From the NCBI GenBank assembly GCA_905221615.1, contig CAJNDT010003424.1, positions 38,501 through 102,500 of the forward strand: 64,000 nucleotides of DNA, in the 5' to 3' direction. The first letter of the stretch is position 1; every line of letters begins with the position of its first letter. Shown here one piece after another: positions 57,960 through 64,000 of the stretch. This stretch comes from Symbiodinium sp. CCMP2592. Lineage: Eukaryota; Sar; Dinophyceae; Suessiales; Symbiodiniaceae. A program made the position numbers and the translations under genes. The notes beneath the pieces are model-generated. The model ran no database searches. It was not told the DNA's origin and saw only the letters and a program-made list of their open reading frames with translations.

Positions 57960-60429
57960 CATAGTGGCCTTAATAATTAGAATAGGGTTTTTGGGCCCAT
58001 TATACACTAATTATGATAACAAAACCCCCAGAATTTTGTAGGCAGTCTAGGTAACTATCAAAGCCCCTATATCAACCCCAGTCATCCCAGGAGCTCGGTT
58101 GACGGTGTTGGGGTTTTCTGTTCGGCTCCAATAGAGAGCTCCAGGGTTTCTCGGCTTCGGGTGCGAGCTGCTTCTTGCAGGCTGAACCGCAACACACACA
58201 CACACATATTCTCTCTGTAGTTACTTCACAGTAACTTGACCCTTGCAACAATAGGGTGGAAGTCATGGCTGTGCGGGGATGTCTTCTTAACACCTCCACA
58301 TAAAGTACTTTAGCGGCTTACTGTCTCCAGGCTACCTCCAACAATCAGAGTACCTGCCTTTTTGCGTGATGCCTCCTTTCCCTGAGTAGACACCAGACCC
58401 CACTAACCATCTTGCGCCGGAACGGAAGAGATGCTTGATTCCCAAACACAACTGCCTGAGTTGTTGCGTTGGCCTCCGACACGGACCAGGTGGTTTCTTT
58501 CCCCGCCGCAGCTAAAACTTCGTCAGCCCACGCCTGGTGCACAGCTTTTCACAGGCGCGCCTGTTAAAGGTTCAGCTCAAAAGGCCGCGACTAAAATGCC
58601 AGCCCCCCGTTGCCTCGATCTGTGCAGAGTCGGTCGCCATCGGTGATATGCAGAACAGCAGAAGTCTACAACGTATATACGGCTGAATCTGACATGTGGC
58701 TGCTGCTACAGCACATCCTCAGGGTTTGATGCCAAAGGCTGCAGGAGATCATAGGTCATAGGCCATACCTGTTCGCTCGATGACGCACAATCAACTAAGA
58801 CCATTTGAGAATTATGTCCAGGACGAAAACATCGGCACGTGAGCAGTGCTGCAAAAGCCTCTTGCAGCAGGAAGTTTGAAGATGCGTCATGGGTCCTTGT
58901 CGAGATGGACGTCTGCGCTCTGGGCGGAAACCAATGTCTAGTCTAGTCTGGGATGCCATGCCAGGAGGAGAAGACGTGCCACCGCGACTTGAGTTTAGGG
59001 ACACTACGATATGCCTCCACCTGTCAACATTCGGAAATGTTCGCAGAAGATGACAGAATCTCACTGAAGCGGCTGCCAGCTGAAATAAGCCCACTGCGCT
59101 TTGTGCCGTGCCCGTAGTTGCAGCCCTGATGAACAGCTGCAAAGAAAGACCAGCTCTTCGTGGCTATACGGCAAAACAGAATTCAACATTGGTCCTTCCG
59201 AGTCTAACAACATGATTGAGTGATTCTGCCGGGGGTGCGAACACCCTTGCACTTGCAAGGCAACAGAAGCTGCAGTCTAATGGCAAAGGACTTCTCAGAC
59301 TCACACCCCATAATCCCAGGAGCAGTGACCAGGCGTGGGCCTTTCGCATATCGAAGGCTGACGCAGACAAAGCTTTGGACTTTACACATTCTCATGAGAG
59401 CCTCAGCAAGTTTGACTTGATTTTGCACGACGGATCACTTTGGCCCTGGATGTAGACAAGATACGTTTTTTTGTGTACTCGGGCTGGCTGTCGGCTCAAG
59501 GCCATCATATAGCTCAGTCGGCATTGCACCATGTTCCCTCAGTCAAAAGGGAACGGCCGCCTTGTGCGCCTGAATGGTGCTTCAAAACCCTTGACCCCGA
59601 AGCAAGCACCAGGCAATGACCGAATGGAGTGCTGATGCTGTTAGTTCCACGACTCCTCTGCAGTGTTGGGCCTGCCTTGGCTTTCTGGATCTGCTTCGGG
59701 CCCGCGCAGGCTGAGTGTTCAAAGCACGACTCAGCCTTGTAAAACGCGTGAAAGGTGACTGCAAGCTTTCGCGAGACCACAGGTCAAGGGTACTTGTGCC
59801 GCCTTGACTTGAATACAAGGGAACTTCTGCCAGGGAGTTTCCACGAATTCGCGAATACGTTGCCAACTTCCTTCCCAGGGTACACGAAGTCGTGATGTCA
59901 AAAATATAATACAATTAATTAGAGGAAACCGATGGTAACTCCACCTGGCATGTCCCCTGGTCCACTGTAGTTGTGCGCAGCCACGCCCGGCCTGCTGGGA
60001 TACGACACTGCCAGGCTTCCATTCCTGCACTTCTCGGACTACGCTCCGCATCCTGGCGAACTCTTGGGACAGGGTCAGCAGGCTGCAGGGCTCCTGATTA
60101 TGTTGGAGATTCCTATTTCTCCCACGGAACCGGCGACCGGTGCTCTCTTTGGAGCTCCAATGAAGGATGCGACGGCCTTTCTGACACCGACATGGCGCCT
60201 GACTCAGGGTATGTTGCACTCACTAAGTGCTTCGGAAGCCCAGTGCCACTACAAAGCACTCAATGACTCCGATGAAACTGCCCAGCTGTCACACAGCTGG
60301 ATACCGTCGATTGTCGGACTGCACTCATGCTACTAGTTCTGATACCTAACCGTGAAACGCCATATTGACAGGGGTCTACTGCATGTTGACTTCAAGTCCA
60401 GCGACGGTAAGCTTCAAACTCAGAATCTC
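57960..60429. other. Coding-like fragments, no gene model
   Basis: Minus-strand candidates: near 58756-58900 (SSNFLLQEAFAALLTCRCFR, possible GT donor) and 60000-60110 (EFARMRSVVREVQEWKPGSV). The plus strand at 59971-60250 is also open (FLHFSDYAPHPGELLGQGQQ). No domains recognised. The rest is A/T-richer and featureless. Confidence 0.35.
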
Positions 60430-63246
60430 TCACTGCAGGGGATCCGACGCGATTTCCGACTTCACGGGATCCGAGACGATTTCTGACTTCACCAGCTCTG
60501 GATCATAGGCTGCAGCCACTTCTGAATGGTCCTCCACATCCTCCGCTGCCGCTTGGTCCCCATCAATCAGGCCGAGTCCCAGCTTTCTGGAGTTCGTCAC
60601 TGTGGACACCCAGACCTCTGTGCTTGCAACCGTGGTCACTCACAAGTTTACTGCAGCTTGGGCTGCCTCCGATGTGCACCCGAGTTCGGGTTCAGAAAGC
60701 TATCATGGAGTGTCCTTGTGCCGAGCTTCCCTTCTATATGGAACTGCGGATACTAGCATCACTACTCGACGACTTGGCTGTTTATTCCGGAGGTTCAAAT
60801 CCCTCAAGGGCACCATCATTGGAATGCCGCACTTGGCGATCACGTCGGCGATGGCGTAGCCTGCGACCTCAACCTCCTCCGGCAGTGTTTTTGTACCTTG
60901 GCTCGGTACACACATCTCCAATGAGCCACGCGATTTGCTCGGTACCGAGTTCCAGACATTCGCAAAGGGCAAAGAGCACAGGATAGATGCACCAAATTTC
61001 TGCCTCAGATGTGTTTTCTTCGACGTCGCCTCTGCACCATATTCAATATTCAGCGGTGGATAGTGGTGGTCTACCGTCGCATGGCAGTTTTTTTGTGTCG
61101 AGAACAGGGGCACAGCGCCTCAGTTCAAGCTCCAGCCACTGTAAACGTAGTTGGTTGTATATCCTGCCGTTCCTTGTATAAGACCTTAAAGAACCGACCC
61201 TATAGCACGATCATGATAACAATTGGACCTTTTCCAACCAAGCGGCTGTGCGATTGGCGACAAACTTGAAAAGCATCTCGGCCTCGCCTCCTACGCAGGA
61301 GAAAGCAACCGGCAAATAACACCATTAATACCAAAGATCATGTCCTGACATATGCTATATGTACAAAGCTTTATGTACTTATGCCTATAGGTACACATGC
61401 CACGTCAACATCAAGATTTTCTTCTAGAGTAATGCAGTCATCGAGGATCGCCCTCAGTCACCGGATATGCCAGCTGGAAATTTTATCAAGCTGCAACCTC
61501 AAGAGCTGGAACTTTATTCGTGATCTGCATAAGCAGCACCGTGCTGCCAATGCTAAAGCTCGCTATTCAAAGTTGCATTGAACCAACACAGCCCAGCTGT
61601 CCCAGCTTTTCCGCTTTGGTTGTGAGGCTGAAGAAGAGCTTCAGCACAACCCCCGCAAAGGACAGCAGACCCAGCATGAAGAACGGCCACTTGCCTGAAT
61701 AAGTTTGCGAATGCTCGTGGATGCTTCCCAGATCAAGAAAAACGATGCGAGCCGTCTGTCTTCTGCAGAAACCATTCACAGGCTATCAAGAGACTCGAAT
61801 GCAACCTCCTCATGTGTCACGTCTCCGGTCAATATTAAGGAGTCACGAAATGGGCTCTGAAACCAGAAAGCCTTGGAGCTGCTCGGCCTAAGACAGAACT
61901 TCCGACACTCGGTATTACTGGAGTTCTTCGTCCGGCAGGCCGGGCCTGAATAGCTCAGGGAGGACGCAATGCCGAAAAGCAGCATCAGCTCGTCAATCAC
62001 CTGGGCTGGGCTCGCGAGGTAGGTCTGTGACGAGAGGCATCGTCACCCAGCCTGTAACAACATAGTGCCAGCTTGCAGCCGTCTTTAGTAAAAGCAACAG
62101 CAAAACCAAGAGTTGCAAACACCACGACATTGAGAATACCATCGATCTGAACATCATCAGCAGCAGCAACACATCACCATCACCACGTGATCCGAATCAG
62201 GGACATCACCAGCAGCAGCAACACAGCCATCCAAATGAGCACCAGCACCATCATCATCATCATCATCAACTCCATGGCCACATTGATATCATGGTCATGA
62301 CACCATCTCATCTACTATGTATGCAGTATCACCAATGCCCCCTTCTGGCTTACGATCTGAGTTCGCTTGTGTATGCCGTACCTACTTCTCCGTACTGCTG
62401 CTACTGGTACTGCTGTTTGTGCTGCTGCTCCTCCTCCTACTGACGACGACGACTGCTACTACTACTGCTACTACTCCAGGGTGCTACTATTGCTGCTGCC
62501 ACTTATACGGCCGCGAGCTACTGCAATCGTCGTTGCGCTTTCGACTACATCCCTGCAACCTCTGTGAATACAGCGCATGACCAGTGTGAGCAGAATAAAA
62601 TGAAACCATTCAGAACAGCTATAGCAGCTATAGTTCTCATGAAGCCATGCATTCTTCTCATAGGTGAAAGCAACTAATCTGCGTGCTGGCCAGGATGCAA
62701 TGAGCATAATTGTCTGCCAGTTGTCTGCTCCTGGGCTCCGCTCAGCCGAATCATGTCTGTCACAAGAACGTCAACGACGAGAAAGCTGCACTCGGATAAG
62801 GCCGCTTCCAGCAATGACGCCCAGCTCAAGGAGCATTAATGGCGTTGTGAAGCACCAATCAACATATCCTCAGTTCAACTGCCACGCCAAAGACGGCCCG
62901 TGCACATCCTGAAAGTTGTGTTGCTCCCGTGTTACACTTCGGTAAAGGGTTTTCATGCCTGGCGGGGCATGAATAGTAAGTTATGTATCCTGTATCTGCC
63001 ATTTTGCCGTACGAGCCGCGAACCCAGTAAACTCGCATTCCATTCTCATCCTGGCAGGGTCATCTCCGCTTCCGGAAAATCGCTGTCGTCGCAAGGGGTG
63101 CAGAAGGCAAGACTTGCACATGCGGGCCACATGGACATATATGTCGCAACTACTAAGCGACGCACGTTGACCTCTCAGGACCGGGCCTCCAGGATGCCCA
63201 TCCCCATGCTCATCAGGAAGTAGGCGATGGAGGCACATGTAGTCAC
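60430..63246 (-). CDS. Type-1 (microbial) rhodopsin-like membrane protein
   Basis: Phased exons: complement of 63246-63187 (VTTCASIAYFLMSMGMGILE, helix B), 63050 to about 63020 (DENGMRVYWVR), 62024-61946 (TYLASPAQVIDELMLLFGIA, late helix C-D), 61694-61588 (KWPFFMLGLLSFAGVVLKLF then FSLTTKAEKL, helix E), 61282-61247 (AEMLFKFVANRT) and 61003-60897 (AEIWCIYPVLFALCECLELG then TEQIAWLIGDVCTEP, helices F-G). Bacteriorhodopsin D96, W182, Y185, P186 and D212 equivalents are present. W86 and W138 are replaced, and the Schiff-base Lys (K216) is Glu. A second helix-G-like segment, VEVAGYAIADVIAKCGIPMM, starts near 60873 in another frame and has the Lys. The tail exon 60615-60430 (VKSEIVSDPVKSEIASDP) is a likely C terminus. 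About three residues of helix C and all of helix A are unplaced; ATG 63527 (MKGDYEEGGSSKYKPHD) is a possible start. Confidence 0.78.
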
Positions 63247-63766
63247 CTCAGCCAAGCATTGTGGGCTTGAGGTGCCTGCCTGCGAAAGCCTGAGACTATG
63301 TCCTGGTCAACGAGGCAACTCTGAGCCGGGGCAGCAAAGTAAGGCAAGCAAGCGCAGGGCGCTCGCTGGGATTCAACAAAAACAGAGGTGAAGGCAACCC
63401 GGAGGCACAGGCGTAAGGCTTGTACCATCACAGCGATGCGGTTGAAGGCCGCAGTTGCATCTTTCCTTGCCTGGCGGTCATGGGGCTTGTATTTGCTGGA
63501 TCCGCCCTCTTCATAGTCGCCCTTCATGTCTTATGTAAAGACTTATGAAAGCATTGGCACACCCGTGTCGTTTGACCAAAATGCCTGCACTTTCCAAGAA
63601 CGCACCATCAGATTAAGAGCCGTGCCATGCCCATCAAGCTCAAGCTCAGCGTGCCTGATTCAGCGCCATGAATGCTTTATGTCACACGTTCCAGATTCGA
63701 AGTGTAGCCCAGCAGAACGTCTCTCTGCAAGTTCTTTGCTTTGCTTTGCTCTGGGGCGTGGGAGGC

Positions 63767-63788
63767 CTCTCTCTCTCTCTCTCTCTCT
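63767..63788. repeat. (CT)n microsatellite
   Basis: Eleven CT units, no associated gene. Confidence 0.95.
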
Positions 63789-64000
63789 GCCGTGCCATCA
63801 TCAAGAGTCTCGCAATGCAAGGGCACGAAATCTCTGCAAGTTAGTGGTCGGCAATGTTTGCACTTGCACCGTTTCTTCTCGACTAAACTTTGAAGGCCAC
63901 TCCACAGCTTGCTGGCCAGTCGCTCATCACCATGAAGGTGCAAGTCAGGGCGAGAACCTCAGCCGTGCGCTTGCAGATCCACGCACAACCTGCGGTCACC

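Noticed and set aside
60790..60815. tRNA B-box-like ggttcaaatcc
   Set aside because: No matching A box or acceptor stem; it is the reverse complement of the coding-like segment after the second helix G.
1..64000. CRISPR arrays, insertion sequences, bacterial operons
   Set aside because: No direct-repeat/spacer arrays, no transposase frames and no ribosome-binding-site-linked genes; the repeats are eukaryotic mini- and microsatellites.

Overview
The window reads as a stretch of dinoflagellate (Symbiodiniaceae-like) nuclear genome. No bacterial, organellar or viral gene was recognised. Four things support the call. Genes are cut into many small exons (18-300 bases) by introns of mostly 55-630 bases. 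Many introns start with GC or GA rather than GT and end in AG, often followed by G. Several start codons have an AG a few bases upstream, as expected for spliced-leader trans-splicing. Every well supported gene lies on the minus strand over about 55 kb, like a dinoflagellate unidirectional gene array. All gene models were assembled by hand from homology, reading phase and splice dinucleotides; no transcript evidence was available.

Layout. Bases 1-3,010 hold three families of tandem repeats. From about 4.4 to 8 kb there are isolated coding-like exons. At 8.9-10.1 kb is a PPIL6-type cyclophilin. At 11.3-16.1 kb is a GDA1/CD39 nucleoside diphosphatase/apyrase, one of whose introns holds a degenerate CCTAACC-rich field. 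At 16.3-19.4 kb is an SLC35B (UAA family) nucleotide-sugar/PAPS transporter. Next come a hypothetical poly-Ala gene (20.7-21.1), a TFIIS central-domain gene (21.5-21.9), an HMG-box protein (22.6-23.8), a small acidic protein (24.2-24.6), a single-exon ankyrin protein (28.8-29.3), a SulP/SLC26 anion transporter in at least 13 exons (30.5-35.0), a TFIIS N-terminal (LW) domain protein (37.2-38.0), an unidentified multi-exon gene (42.3-43.4) and a methyltransferase-like gene (44.2-44.5). A nested duplication (45.3-46.3) and a microsatellite belt (46.9-49.7) follow. The last third holds a GH16 beta-glucanase-like gene (53.7-54.5), a gene start with a plastid-type leader (55.7-56.1), a His-rich protein (56.7-57.1) and a type-1 (microbial) rhodopsin-like gene (60.4-63.2).

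How genes may work together. The transporter and the diphosphatase are adjacent, share a strand and fit one Golgi/ER cycle: nucleotide-sugar import is paid for by NMP export, and NMP comes from NDP hydrolysis. The other neighbours look functionally unrelated, which is normal for these arrays.

The most unusual observation is the rhodopsin-like gene. Its best-phased helix F-G exon carries Glu where the retinal-binding Lys should be. A second helix-G-like segment that does have the Lys starts about 20 bases further on, in another frame.
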